A DNA stretch of 64,000 bases, from positions 930,001 through 994,000 of the forward strand of contig OX365934.1 of NCBI GenBank assembly GCA_947243795.1, read 5' to 3'. The notes below the pieces were generated by a model. The model was not told the origin of the DNA. It was given only the letters and a program-made list of their open reading frames with translations, and made no database searches. A program made the position numbers and the translations under genes. The first letter of the stretch is position 1. Each line of letters opens with the position of its first letter. Below are positions 40,402-51,366 of the stretch, one piece after another. The stretch comes from Saccharomyces uvarum. Its lineage: Eukaryota; Ascomycota; Saccharomycetes; Saccharomycetales; Saccharomycetaceae.

Positions 40402-40463
40402 AATATATTGCCAGAGTATATTATTGCCAGTGATATAAGTTAAGTGGGCTGCCACAAAAAAAA

Positions 40464-40534
40464 CTATTGGCGCAGTTCATCGAATGGGTGCCCCGCTCCT
40501 CTGCGCCAGCGTTCTCACCTTGTCGCGCCAATAG
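40464..40534. promoter_or_regulatory. Paired CCAAT boxes in a 10-bp inverted repeat
   Basis: CTATTGGCGC (40464-40473) and GCGCCAATAG (40525-40534) are perfect reverse complements, 61 bp apart start to start. Each arm carries a CCAAT box, the Hap2/3/4/5 site, followed by GGCGC or preceded by GCGC. They lie about 710-780 bp upstream of the TNA1 ATG and 860-930 bp upstream of RAD2. Confidence 0.5.
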
Positions 40535-41240
40535 GAAGCTGCTGCGACCGTGGCCGGCTTCTACTAATTTTTCTTCTCCTTTTTCTTCCTCTTCTTTTTT
40601 TTAGTTTTCTATTTTTCCTGCTCGTATTCTGTTGGTTTTTCCCTGTGTATCTCCTTTCGAGCAGTCACCCACTCTTTGCGAAGAAACGGTCGCACCAACA
40701 AAACAACACCGAACACCCGATCGCTTATTACTTGCAATCATGGTTACGTATCACAGCCGGGCATACTCGGGATTTACCACAGAATCGTGTGCGTCACACA
40801 CGCTATCTTTCAGAACGTCGATGCCTTCCCTGAATACTGGATCGGTATTGTCTCGCGCTCATCCGCACACCCGAAGTGACCTCTCTCATCTTCGCTTATG
40901 TAAAAATCGCAAAACTATATAAACCACGGCATCTATCTCTTTCCTGTTCGTCATTTTTTTATGTTTCTTTTTTTCTTCTGTACTCATAATTTATTATTCA
41001 TCGTTTACGTTTGCTAGTCATTACAGAAGACACCATAGTGTAAGCATACGTCTACATTTACTGTCTTAGAAGTCGTATACTCATAGTTCCCCCTCTTTGT
41101 CGCCTTTTTTCGAAGCTATTTTTCTCCAGTGAGACAGCGACTGAAAAAAAAACGACTGCGCCAAAGGCTTATACATTTTTTTTAAAAAAAAAGAAATAGT
41201 TTTTCACTTTCGAGCATTGCACTATTGTCATTACACATAG

Positions 41241-42845
41241 ATGACCAACAAATTCGCAATGAAGTCGCCCAAGCATTTGGTGGACGATGTACTTTTTATG
41301 TCAGCCACCAACGAGGATTCAGAGGAAAAACCCACGGCAATCACCTTCCAGGAAGATGAGGCGCATGAAGCTGACTTGCACAATCGTAACCACGACAAGA
41401 AGTCGGACCTAGCCCTCGAAAGAGAAATAATGGCCACCACCACAGATGATGATGGGATCCCATCTCCCTCCCACCCAATGGAAAAGCAGGTTTTGCGCAA
41501 GATGGACATTTACTTAATTCCGCTCATGGGGCTACTTTACTTCCTTTCCAACTTGGATAAATCGAACATTGGTAACGCAGAAGTCGCAGGGCTCTCCAAG
41601 GATATTAACCTTGTCGGGACACAATACAACACATGTGTCACTGTCTTTTTCGGGACTTATGTGCTTTTCGACCCTATAGGTACCAACCTTCTAAAAATCA
41701 TGGGTCCGCCATTAATGATGAGTATCTGTTTGACCTGTTTTGGTGCTATTTCACTCGGGACCGCTTGGGTAAAGAACTATGCTCAACTGGTCGTGGTCAG
41801 ACTACTACTCGGTGCCTTCGAAGGTATGATTTATCCCGCCATCAACATGTATCTCTCAGTTTGTTATAGAAGAGAACAATACGCCCTGAGGTTCGCCTTC
41901 GTCTTCAGTGCAGCCTGTTTGTCTTCATCCTTCGGTGGACTGATCGCTTACGGTTGTTCCAAGATTAGTGGCTCTCTAAGAGCCTGGCAATACATTTACA
42001 TTGTGGAAGGTTGTCTCTCCTTAGGGTTTGTACCTTTCTATATATTCGGGTTGAGTAAAAATTTGGAAGATTCATGGTTTTTCAATAAGGAGGAAAGAGA
42101 ATACATCGTTGAAAGATACAAGACCATGAACACTTTCAATCCAGACGAAAAATTCGAATGGTTCCAAGTTTGGCAAGCCGTCAGGGATATCAAAACTTGG
42201 GTTAGTGCTGTGGCTTTGTTCGGTATCGATTTGACCACTTTCGGTCTAACGGTTTTCTTACCAATAATCATTACCAGTATGGGGTTCACAAACGTTAGAG
42301 CGCAACTAATGACCGTCCCCATTTTTTTCCTCACGGCAATTGTCTTCTTCATTTGTGCAGTTTGGTCCGATCGTGTAAGATTAAGATCTCCATTTATCCT
42401 AGGCGCCTGTCTAACAACATCGATTGGTATAGCCATCGTCCTTGGCTCTGAGGTTCACGGTGTAAGATACTTTGGTGTTTTCATCCTTTGTATGGGTATT
42501 TACGTCAATGCCGCTTGTAACTGTTTGTGGTTAAGTGGTAACACCGGTAATTATTTCAAGAGAGCAACCGCTCTAGGTATTAATCTGTTCATGGGGTCTG
42601 GTTCAGGTTTAGTCTCTGGCCAAATATTCGTCGCCAAAGACAGACCAAGATACATTAAGGGTTTGTCCATTAGTTTAGCCTTCCAGGTCTTCTCCATATT
42701 CATGACCATCGTACAAGTTTTCTTATATAAAAGGGAAAATGACAAGAAGAAAGCAATCATCGATCGTTGTAATGAATTGGGTGAACCTATCCCATACGAT
42801 GAAAGGTTAAGCGATAAAAACCCTGAATTCAAATACATGTACTAG
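41241..42845 (+). CDS. TNA1: High-affinity nicotinic acid permease Tna1
   Basis: Plasma-membrane importer of nicotinic acid (and quinolinic acid) for NAD+ salvage, of the Dal5 anion:cation symporter branch of the MFS. It is 534 aa, full length. The N-terminal 85 residues are cytosolic and acidic (EDSEEKPTAITFQEDEA). About twelve hydrophobic segments follow, starting with DIYLIPLMGLLYFLSNLDKSNIGNA, the typical first-helix motif of this family, with ARLLLG-like VVVRLLLGAFEGMIYPA in the fourth. The C-terminal tail is short (YDERLSDKNPEFKYMY). The ATG is at 41241. In S. cerevisiae the gene is controlled by NAD+-dependent repression; I cannot point to a Sum1/Hst1 site here. Confidence 0.97.
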   Translation: MTNKFAMKSPKHLVDDVLFMSATNEDSEEKPTAITFQEDEAHEADLHNRNHDKKSDLALEREIMATTTDDDGIPSPSHPMEKQVLRKMDIYLIPLMGLLYFLSNLDKSNIGNAEVAGLSKDINLVGTQYNTCVTVFFGTYVLFDPIGTNLLKIMGPPLMMSICLTCFGAISLGTAWVKNYAQLVVVRLLLGAFEGMIYPAINMYLSVCYRREQYALRFAFVFSAACLSSSFGGLIAYGCSKISGSLRAWQYIYIVEGCLSLGFVPFYIFGLSKNLEDSWFFNKEEREYIVERYKTMNTFNPDEKFEWFQVWQAVRDIKTWVSAVALFGIDLTTFGLTVFLPIIITSMGFTNVRAQLMTVPIFFLTAIVFFICAVWSDRVRLRSPFILGACLTTSIGIAIVLGSEVHGVRYFGVFILCMGIYVNAACNCLWLSGNTGNYFKRATALGINLFMGSGSGLVSGQIFVAKDRPRYIKGLSISLAFQVFSIFMTIVQVFLYKRENDKKKAIIDRCNELGEPIPYDERLSDKNPEFKYMY

Positions 42846-43063
42846 ATACAACTTTCATTCAACCCACATATTTTTTGCCCCCTCGTAACGAGTGCGTTAG
42901 CAACTTGTAATTTTCCTTTTTTAATTATGTACTTTATCTTCTATACAAAATTCATGTAAGCCTCTTTTTTTACCAGTTTCTGTTTTACTATCTATCCAAA
43001 ACATGCGAATTGCTGAAAAGGTATACATGGATATATATATATATGAGTAGTAAATTTGATTAC

Positions 43064-45505
43064 TTAATCATCCGAAAGTGAAGAAGACGTTTCCAAAGAC
43101 GAGGAGGAGTAACCATCGTCATCTGATTCGTCTTCGTCACTGCTCTCTTCCGATTCGTCTTCATCCTCACCACTGCTTTCTTCCTTCACTCTCATAACTC
43201 TCTTGGGCTTGGTTTTCCTCTCTGGGATGTCAGAGAAAAATTCATCCAAGCTTTGTAAACGATATTTCTTACCGTCCTGAGAGGCAAATGTGTTGGTGTT
43301 GCTTTTACCTGAGATGCTATTACCATTATTGCTGATTTCATTATTCCCTGTCAAGTTTGTGTTGGAACTAGATGTAAATGATCTTGCTGAGTTGGAGCTT
43401 ATGAAAGATTGAGACGAAAAGCTTTTTTTGTATTTGTTATAATCTTTTAATGCAACTGTTTCTCTAACATCACTGTCTGTTTCAATAATTTCTGTATTCC
43501 AAGGAAGCATTTTGAAAAAATCTTTAATTTTTGAATCATGCGTTTCCAGTCTGAGAGAGATGATAAAATCATCATTCCTCGCCGCAGGTTTAGGTGCTTG
43601 TAATAATAAGGAAACAATTTCATATTTACCTGAATCAAATAATGACGAAATCATTCTTGCTCTATCCCTAATATCAAAATCGTCATCATATTTCGCCAGG
43701 TAGAGGACCGCATTATACATTTGAGAGATCCGAGAACTACTAAAGTCGTAATACGTATGATTTTGGTCATTTTCTTCTGTTTCAGCGTCCTCAACTCTAG
43801 TCGTTTGCGCTTGCTTAAAATTATCAATGTCATATGACAATAGTTTTGCTGCTAACACTAAGATTTGGCATCTTGTTTCAGGACCTTCTTGTGAAAAATT
43901 TGGAATCAACTTCCTCAATACGTCTGGACATATCTTGAATTCAATCGAGGCAATTTCACCGAATAGCCAAACAATACCTGCACGTGCATTATCGGCTAAA
44001 CTCATTTGTGCTGTTAATAAATCAGCGAGTTTGAAAATTATACGCAGATGTTTCGTAGGATTGTTTTGTACTAACGTTCTGATAACGTTAACGTATGCAT
44101 CTAAGATAGAAACAGACAGCTTGTGAGATTCCATATGATCGATTAACCATTTCATCACACGTGATTCCCAACCAGTTGACAATTGGCCACATTGAGACAG
44201 GCTTTTAACTGCCATAATGACTACTTTCTCTGGAAGATATGCATTAGCCACGTAATATTTCAATTCTTTAAATATTTCTTTAACATTTGATTCGTTAATT
44301 AACGTGGACAAAATTTGAATCTTCCAAACAGATACAACAATCGGGTCTTTGGGAAAAATATAAAATTTATTGATGGAAGGTAAAAATAAAGTTTGGTCTA
44401 AAACGGATAGAAAATGAACTGCTTGCAAAATCATCTCTTTGTTGCCTTGATTTGTGGTTGTTGTCAAAGTTGCAATCAAGGATTCAATGAATTTCGTATT
44501 TTTCATTTGCATCGGTGAAGCCAGCTGGTATAAGGCATTACAACACGATAAAATTACAGGAGGTTTGGAACTATAAATCAAACGATTTAAACTCTGTAGA
44601 AATAAATCCAGATCAGGGTGGTTTACCACATCGTAAAGAGGGTATTCAATTTCATTGTATTTTTCCGGTAATAAACAGTTTCTTGAAGAGCCTTCTGATG
44701 ACTTATCAACGACAGTTGGTTTTGGCAAAAATTGTTTACAGTATTTGATTAGTATTTCAATCAAATACGATTGAGACCATGAATCCAACTGTTTAATCAC
44801 TTTACAATACCTACGGAAATGTCCGTGTAGTAGTTCTAAGTGATCATCATAACATTCTTTTAGAGTGAGAATGGCACAGGATATCACTTTAGGATCTGTA
44901 TCTGCCATTAAATCCTTTAAAACGTCTAATAGCTCTTCATGATACTCACTCTTTCCAGCTCTATAGAGTTTAACAATAGCCAAAGCGACCTCACCACGAA
45001 CCATTGCTGATGGATCTGTAACTAGCTTCTTGATAGTATGAAGGATTATGGGTGCTAGTGATGTCATTTTCATATCAGAGAGAGCCCTTATGGCAAAACA
45101 TCTTAATTCGGGACTTGAATCAGACAATGATTTTTGAAGAGAGTTGATGGACAGAAGCGTCAAATTTGGGTCATTTTCAGCATATCGAAGCAGATACAGA
45201 TGAATGAGTCTTTTCACTTTGGTATCATTAGTGGTAATATTTTTCACCACATCAGCAAAGTATAATTCGACGTCGATAGAGTTATCGTCCGAAGCCATTA
45301 TGGATATGATCCTTTTCATGGCATCTCTAACCTCTCTAGAGTTTCTAGAATTTAACAAAGTGACCAACTGCTGAGGATTGATGTTTTGAGAATAATAAGT
45401 GTACGAGGATTCCCCCAGTTTGGACGTAGCCACCGCCGCAGCTTCCCTCGTTATTACTTTGGCCGTGTCCAATGCAGATGCGATACGGCTGATTGAGTCT
45501 ACCAT
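43064..45505 (-). CDS. APL6: AP-3 adaptor complex beta3 subunit Apl6
   Basis: Large beta subunit of AP-3, which sorts cargo such as alkaline phosphatase from the Golgi to the vacuole without passing through endosomes. It is 813 aa (809 remembered). The adaptin N-terminal trunk of HEAT-like helices fills about 30-580, for example LLRYAENDPNLTLLSINSLQKSL and EVALAIVKLYRAGKSEYHEELLDVLKDL. After it come a Ser/Asn-rich hinge (about 680-750) and a strongly acidic, Ser-rich tail (EESSGEDEDESEESSDEDESDDD-like), a mark of beta3 proteins and a likely casein-kinase target. The ATG is at 45503-45505. TNA1 converges from the left. Confidence 0.97.
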   Translation of the reverse strand: MVDSISRIASALDTAKVITREAAAVATSKLGESSYTYYSQNINPQQLVTLLNSRNSREVRDAMKRIISIMASDDNSIDVELYFADVVKNITTNDTKVKRLIHLYLLRYAENDPNLTLLSINSLQKSLSDSSPELRCFAIRALSDMKMTSLAPIILHTIKKLVTDPSAMVRGEVALAIVKLYRAGKSEYHEELLDVLKDLMADTDPKVISCAILTLKECYDDHLELLHGHFRRYCKVIKQLDSWSQSYLIEILIKYCKQFLPKPTVVDKSSEGSSRNCLLPEKYNEIEYPLYDVVNHPDLDLFLQSLNRLIYSSKPPVILSCCNALYQLASPMQMKNTKFIESLIATLTTTTNQGNKEMILQAVHFLSVLDQTLFLPSINKFYIFPKDPIVVSVWKIQILSTLINESNVKEIFKELKYYVANAYLPEKVVIMAVKSLSQCGQLSTGWESRVMKWLIDHMESHKLSVSILDAYVNVIRTLVQNNPTKHLRIIFKLADLLTAQMSLADNARAGIVWLFGEIASIEFKICPDVLRKLIPNFSQEGPETRCQILVLAAKLLSYDIDNFKQAQTTRVEDAETEENDQNHTYYDFSSSRISQMYNAVLYLAKYDDDFDIRDRARMISSLFDSGKYEIVSLLLQAPKPAARNDDFIISLRLETHDSKIKDFFKMLPWNTEIIETDSDVRETVALKDYNKYKKSFSSQSFISSNSARSFTSSSNTNLTGNNEISNNGNSISGKSNTNTFASQDGKKYRLQSLDEFFSDIPERKTKPKRVMRVKEESSGEDEDESEESSDEDESDDDGYSSSSLETSSSLSDD

Positions 45506-45727
45506 TGCTGGTTATCCGCTTTTCCAGTTGTTTGGTCGTTTGGTTTGCCGTTGCTTTTCTTTCAGTTGGCCTTCTAAAAGTGATTTGTCCAAGTTTGTCA
45601 AAATCACAATGTCTCCGATTCGCTTTAATAGTAAGCATGTTTGAAAAGATATATATTTATTAATATAGATTATGTATATACATATAAAATACAGTGTATT
45701 TTACAAAAAGCTATGCTGGCACGCAGT

Positions 45728-46618
<891 letters not shown>

Positions 46619-46711
46619 TCACTCTTGTTTGCAATAGTGGAAAATCAGCATAAAATCGTATTCACATATAACATATATACAAGAAATCAAGTAAATGAGG
46701 AGGTTGCGATT

Positions 46712-47986
46712 TTAGGACTGCATGAACTCGAGAATACGTGAAATAGATGGTATCCTCGTCCACCGGTCCATATTCCGGGAGTAGTTAACTATGGGGCCGG
46801 TGTGAAAACCTTGATGTTCGACCAACACGTTTTTGGAAGTGAAATAGTCTGATCCGTCACTGGCTTCACACATTTTCTTTGCTAAGATCTCATTCTGCAA
46901 ACTCAGCAGTTCGTCACTCCCGTAAGTAATCATCACAGAGCATTTTTTTAAGATTTCTCGCCATACTTTTGTCTCAAAATTCTTCTCAATATTAACAAAA
47001 GGATCATTAGTGAAATCAACGTTTGGGTTGTTGCCTACAAACATTCTTCCAAACATCGAGTGGCTCTTTAAGCACAGACCATCCCATTCCTGCGTCTGCA
47101 GCATATGCTCTTTTTCGCCTTCATGGAAGAAAGTGGCATTGGCCCAGGGACTTATAGCTATCACTTTTTTTGGATAGACATCTCTATGACACTTTTCCAA
47201 ATATAAAACAATGTTTAGAACCGCGTTACCGCCTGCTGAATCACCCATAATAATCACGTTCTTGCAGCCCATAGTCTTGGTTATGTAGTCGAAAATAGCC
47301 ACGCTTTGTAGAACTTGTAGGGGATACTTCTTGGATTGCTCATCCGTGGCGGTGACTGTGTAATCTGGCACAAGGATGGCCATCTTGGGGAATGCATTTC
47401 GCATATTATTCAAGAACGATAGCGAGGTAGGAGTTAGCTTTAGCGCATAACCACCACCGTGATAGAACACTAAAACGGGATCTGTGCTGGGGTCAAATCC
47501 TTCGGGCATTATGTATCTGTAAAACTTCGTGTTAACGGCTTTAGGTGCATTCAAAGCACGATTTCGGAAAATATTGTTCTCTGAAGATTCCTGATCTTCT
47601 ACGGGAATGTCATAGCTGACATACGTTGGAATAGAAAAGGTGGATGGGTATAAGCAAACAAATAAAGGGTTCAGTACGTATTGACAAATGCGTTCATCAA
47701 GAATCCATGAACTTTGTCTTAAAAAGATTCTATTCACATGATCGAGGCAAAACGAACGTTTGCGTTGAACGATAATTTTCATAGAGTTGTAGATTATGCA
47801 TACTGGGACTACCGTGAGCAATAAAACGGCAAATTTCAAACCATGATACACATGCAGATGTAAGTCTCTCCATCGGAAAGTCGCATCATTTTGACCATCT
47901 TCTTCATTTGACGCAGTATTGATGCTTTCATTTTCTCGAAGTTGATAGTACGCTGTTTTGGAGTACAGATCAGGTTTCGCTGTCAT
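46712..47986 (-). CDS. SAY1: Sterol deacetylase Say1
   Basis: ER-membrane serine esterase that removes acetyl groups put on sterols by Atf2, as part of sterol and pregnenolone detoxification. It is 424 aa. A single hydrophobic segment at about 50-67 (LKFAVLLLTVVPVCIIY) anchors it. The alpha/beta-hydrolase domain has the oxyanion hole HGGG (176-179) and nucleophile Ser250 in GDSAGG (248-253), the hormone-sensitive-lipase type. The catalytic His is likely in VEHQGFHTGP near 397. The ATG is at 47984-47986. Confidence 0.96.
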   Translation of the reverse strand: MTAKPDLYSKTAYYQLRENESINTASNEEDGQNDATFRWRDLHLHVYHGLKFAVLLLTVVPVCIIYNSMKIIVQRKRSFCLDHVNRIFLRQSSWILDERICQYVLNPLFVCLYPSTFSIPTYVSYDIPVEDQESSENNIFRNRALNAPKAVNTKFYRYIMPEGFDPSTDPVLVFYHGGGYALKLTPTSLSFLNNMRNAFPKMAILVPDYTVTATDEQSKKYPLQVLQSVAIFDYITKTMGCKNVIIMGDSAGGNAVLNIVLYLEKCHRDVYPKKVIAISPWANATFFHEGEKEHMLQTQEWDGLCLKSHSMFGRMFVGNNPNVDFTNDPFVNIEKNFETKVWREILKKCSVMITYGSDELLSLQNEILAKKMCEASDGSDYFTSKNVLVEHQGFHTGPIVNYSRNMDRWTRIPSISRILEFMQS

Positions 47987-48330
47987 TCTTCCTTGAAAAC
48001 CTTTTTTTCTAACATTTGTGTTGTTTGCTCTTATCAGGCGACTTAAGATGCTTTTATTTTTTATTTTTTTTTATTTTTCGATTATTTACATCAACGACGT
48101 TAATATGATGAATCCTATATATGGTAAACAAAAGTTAGTTATCAGAATATCACATTATCCACAGCTTATCGTTACATATGGAATACACCGTAGAGCAACC
48201 AGGAGCTGAAAACATCTAGGTATACTTGTTAAAACTTGTGTACAATAAAATAAAATCTATATATCATAAAAACTTTTAGTATCTTTAGAAAGAAAAAAGA
48301 ACAGGCAAAAAAGCTATGACTTTAGCTATT
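47987..48330. promoter_or_regulatory. SAY1 promoter and MES1 3' flank
   Basis: This 344-bp stretch lies between two minus-strand genes. It is A/T-rich with a T-rich run near 48050-48080. I recognise no specific site. Confidence 0.3.
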
Positions 48331-50586
48331 TTACACTTGTCCACCACCATATTTGGCTCTCCATTCATCGATTTTCTTTTCATCAATACGTTGGAACAAG
48401 TATTCAGCCTTATTGATATTGTGACCTTCTAGAATAGCCAGGTGAAATTCATCCCCAATCCTCAAAGCTGGTGCATTCAACATCTTATTTATCTTTTCAC
48501 CAACTTCAGGCATGTATGGTGTAATAATAGAACTGACTGCGTAAATGATATTCAAGCCGACCGCGACAACAGCATCTGACTTTTCTGGGGATTGAGAGAA
48601 TAAAGTATTGTCGAGCTTATTTTCTTGCAAGAATTGGTTACCACGAGCACTTAGTGACATGGCAATTTCTAAACCACGCCTTTCATGACCAAGTTCCATT
48701 TCTTTGATGTAACTTGATAAAGTTTCATTGATATCTTTGACTAAGCTATCATAATTAGAAACCTTCTTAGGGTTGAATTTTGGAACAACACCGTTGTATT
48801 TGGCATTAACAAACTTAATCAGTCTATTGACAAAGTTACCCAAGTTAGCCAACAATTCACTATTATTTCTAGCAACGAAATCGTCCCACGAAAAATGAGA
48901 ATCACTGGATTCAGGTCTAACAGATGCCAAGTAATATCTCCAAACACTTGGAGAGATACCAGAGTCTTGAGCATTGTTACCAAAGACACCAACACCTCTA
49001 CTTTTAGAAAACTTACCGTTTTCATATTGTAAATATTCTGTGGTGTTTAGATGGTGTAACATGGTCCAGTTCTCTTCCGTACCCAATTGGGAACCGGGGA
49101 AAACAACGGTATGGAAAGGAACGTTGTCCTTACCCATGAATTGATACAATGAAACGTTCTCTGGATTTTTCCACCATTGTTTCCATTCCTTGGTGTAGTT
49201 AGCAGTGATGGAAACATAACCGATGGTAGCGTCGAACCAAACGTACAAAACTTTATCCTTATATTTTTCTACAGGCACTGGAGTACCCCAAACCAAATCT
49301 CTTGTAATACAACGTGGCTTTAGGCCATCCTTTAACCAAGACTGCGTAATAGTCTTTGAATTTTTCGACCAGTTACCATCTTCAGAAGACTTTCTGACCC
49401 ATTCAGAAATTTGAGATTCCAATTTGTCCAATGATAAAAAGATATGATCGGAAAATTTAGGTTCTGGAGAAGCATCGTCTAATTTACAACGTGGATTGAT
49501 CAATTCAAATGGATCTAATAAAGTACCACACTTATCACATTGATCACCACGAGCATCATCGTAGTGACATTTTGGACATTCACCCTCTACATAACGATCG
49601 GCCAAGTAGGAGTTATGCACTGGACAGTAGAGCTGTTTCATGGATTGCTCTTCTAGGTAACCGTTGGAATCCAACTTCATGAAAATGTCTTGAGCAATTT
49701 CTGTTTGCTTGTCAGTTGTAGTTCTACCGAAGTAATCGAATCCAATTTGGAACCATTTGTAAACGTCACTATGTATCTCGTGGTATTTGTTACACAATTG
49801 TCTTGGTGTAACACCTTCTTCCAAAGCTTTAGTCTCGGTAGCCGTACCATATTCATCAGTACCACAAATAAACAAAGCGTTGTAGTTACGTCCCTTACAG
49901 TAACGAGCAAAGATATCTGCTGAAAGAACACTACCAATAATGTTACCCAAATGTGGGACATTATTGACATAAGGTAATGCGGATGTGATAAGAATGTTTC
50001 TTTCATTTGGTTTGGGTAAAATTTCAGCATCCTTTGGTTTAACTGTCAAGTTTGATTGGATTTTCACCGCACCAGTGTTTTGGAAAGAAGAAGAATCACG
50101 AGGAACATGTTTTTGAGTCAAACTGATAGCTTTGTGCACTTTAGATGGCAATTCTGGGAATTTAGACTGAACTAAAGAAGGATCCAAGGCGTAAATATTG
50201 GCAAAAACAATCAAGTCTGTCGCAGTTGAAGGTTCTTTTAACTGAGACAAGTAGTTTTCGATGGCCTTGTTTGTCAAAACTTCGACATGTTGTTGGGGTA
50301 ACTCTTTATGATACAGCAAATTTTGTAGAGATGCCAATGCGAATTGGTACTTGTCAGAATCTTGATCTTCAAAATCGTTCATGACATATCTTAGGATGGC
50401 GTTAGCATCAAACAAAGTAAATTGTTCCTTTGCGTGATGCAATTCCATAGATGTGTTCTCATCATCCACTTCAAGCTTTAAACCTTTGCTTGCAAATTCG
50501 AGCGCCAAGGCAATCTTCAAATTGTTGGCCAACTGCAAATGAGCAGGATGATTCTTTGATTTATCAAAGGAGATTTGTAAAGACAT
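48331..50586 (-). CDS. MES1: Cytosolic methionyl-tRNA synthetase
   Basis: Charges initiator and elongator tRNA-Met in the cytosol, in complex with Arc1 and Gus1. It is 751 aa, full length. Residues 1 to about 160 are a GST-like domain that binds Arc1. The class I core begins with ITSALPYVNNVPHLGNIIG, the HIGH-type motif HLGN at 212-215. A knuckle of Cys pairs follows (CPVHNSY, CPKCHYDD, CDKCGTLLDP), and the second signature appears as KFSKS at 525-529. The anticodon-binding helical domain fills the C-terminus, ending RAKYGGGQV. The start is ATG at 50584-50586. It shares a divergent promoter with YGR266W. Confidence 0.99.
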   Translation of the reverse strand: MSLQISFDKSKNHPAHLQLANNLKIALALEFASKGLKLEVDDENTSMELHHAKEQFTLFDANAILRYVMNDFEDQDSDKYQFALASLQNLLYHKELPQQHVEVLTNKAIENYLSQLKEPSTATDLIVFANIYALDPSLVQSKFPELPSKVHKAISLTQKHVPRDSSSFQNTGAVKIQSNLTVKPKDAEILPKPNERNILITSALPYVNNVPHLGNIIGSVLSADIFARYCKGRNYNALFICGTDEYGTATETKALEEGVTPRQLCNKYHEIHSDVYKWFQIGFDYFGRTTTDKQTEIAQDIFMKLDSNGYLEEQSMKQLYCPVHNSYLADRYVEGECPKCHYDDARGDQCDKCGTLLDPFELINPRCKLDDASPEPKFSDHIFLSLDKLESQISEWVRKSSEDGNWSKNSKTITQSWLKDGLKPRCITRDLVWGTPVPVEKYKDKVLYVWFDATIGYVSITANYTKEWKQWWKNPENVSLYQFMGKDNVPFHTVVFPGSQLGTEENWTMLHHLNTTEYLQYENGKFSKSRGVGVFGNNAQDSGISPSVWRYYLASVRPESSDSHFSWDDFVARNNSELLANLGNFVNRLIKFVNAKYNGVVPKFNPKKVSNYDSLVKDINETLSSYIKEMELGHERRGLEIAMSLSARGNQFLQENKLDNTLFSQSPEKSDAVVAVGLNIIYAVSSIITPYMPEVGEKINKMLNAPALRIGDEFHLAILEGHNINKAEYLFQRIDEKKIDEWRAKYGGGQV

Positions 50587-51366
50587 GACTAGTCTGAAAA
50601 TTTTCTCTTCTGTTGTATTTCTCCATAAAGCTTCGTATTTGTAAGCAAATCATCGACGTAATAGTCATTGCCATTTTTTTTTTCTTCTTTTGCTCTCTCG
50701 ATAATCTGGATACAGCATTTTTTTTCTGCCTCTCAAAAATCTTCCCGTCCTACGTGACATTTCAGAAAAGCAACTAAATCCGGGCGACGCCTTATAAGGC
50801 TCGGCGGCTAACGAGCGTGAGTATGGGAAGAGATAACAGATGAAATTTATGCGCCAGTACCTTCCCGGTCCCAAACTGCCATAGAGTTAATTGAGCAGGA
50901 GCCACCCTCATAACCACGCTAACTAAAGTGTTCCTCCATATTTGATCTTGAAACCTTTCCCGCTCATTGTTTCCTAGCTGCACCAACCGTTCCGAATTAT
51001 CCCACAGAAAACTTAACTTTGCGCTCTTGATTCCGTGTAGCAATAGGGCAATTCATAATTCACAGCCACTTCTTACGCTTACTCTTAGTTCTGTTCGAGT
51101 GCCAACAACAAAAGGTTCCAAAGTCAAAGCAGTTCGTTTTCCCGTTTTCTTTTTCTTTTTTATCTTAAAAATCAGAGAGTCCAGTCGGGTTACGCCAAGC
51201 CTTTTTATTTTTATCGGCACGGCTGCATAGTGAAGGGTCCATTAGCAGTGAAATGAAAAAACGAAAATACAAAGGCAGTGAGGGGGAATTCCACTCTCGA
51301 AAAAGATGTCTATATAGTGTTTGACTTATCTGGAGCTGCTCAATTGACTCAAGAAGTGATAAAAAT
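50587..51366. promoter_or_regulatory. Divergent MES1-YGR266W region
   Basis: A 780-bp divergent promoter with a perfect URS1 (separate entry). A Gcn4-type TGACTCA at 51345-51351 sits only 16 bp before the YGR266W ATG, probably inside the 5' UTR, so its role is uncertain. T-rich stretches lie near 50670-50725 and 51140-51165. Confidence 0.45.
50801..50810 (+). promoter_or_regulatory. Perfect URS1 (Ume6) site
   Basis: TCGGCGGCTA is the exact reverse complement of the URS1 consensus TAGCCGCCGA. It lies 215 bp from the MES1 ATG and about 560 bp from the YGR266W ATG. Ume6 uses such sites to repress early meiotic and some metabolic genes in growing cells. Confidence 0.6.

Larger units (their letters stand above)
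39602..41240. promoter_or_regulatory. Divergent RAD2-TNA1 region
   Basis: This 1.6-kb gap holds an orphan TFIIIC B box near RAD2 (separate entry), a TTTA microsatellite (40378-40401), an inverted repeat with two CCAAT boxes (separate entry) and pyrimidine-rich stretches near 40565-40620 and 40945-40980. Several overlapping frames are open at 39896-40438 in different frames and strands (the longest, 180 codons, starts with TTG). None has recognisable features, and I do not call them genes. Confidence 0.5.

Noticed and set aside
39896-40438. 180-codon plus-strand frame in the RAD2-TNA1 gap
   Set aside because: Starts with TTG, overlaps other open frames on both strands, and runs through a TTTA microsatellite.
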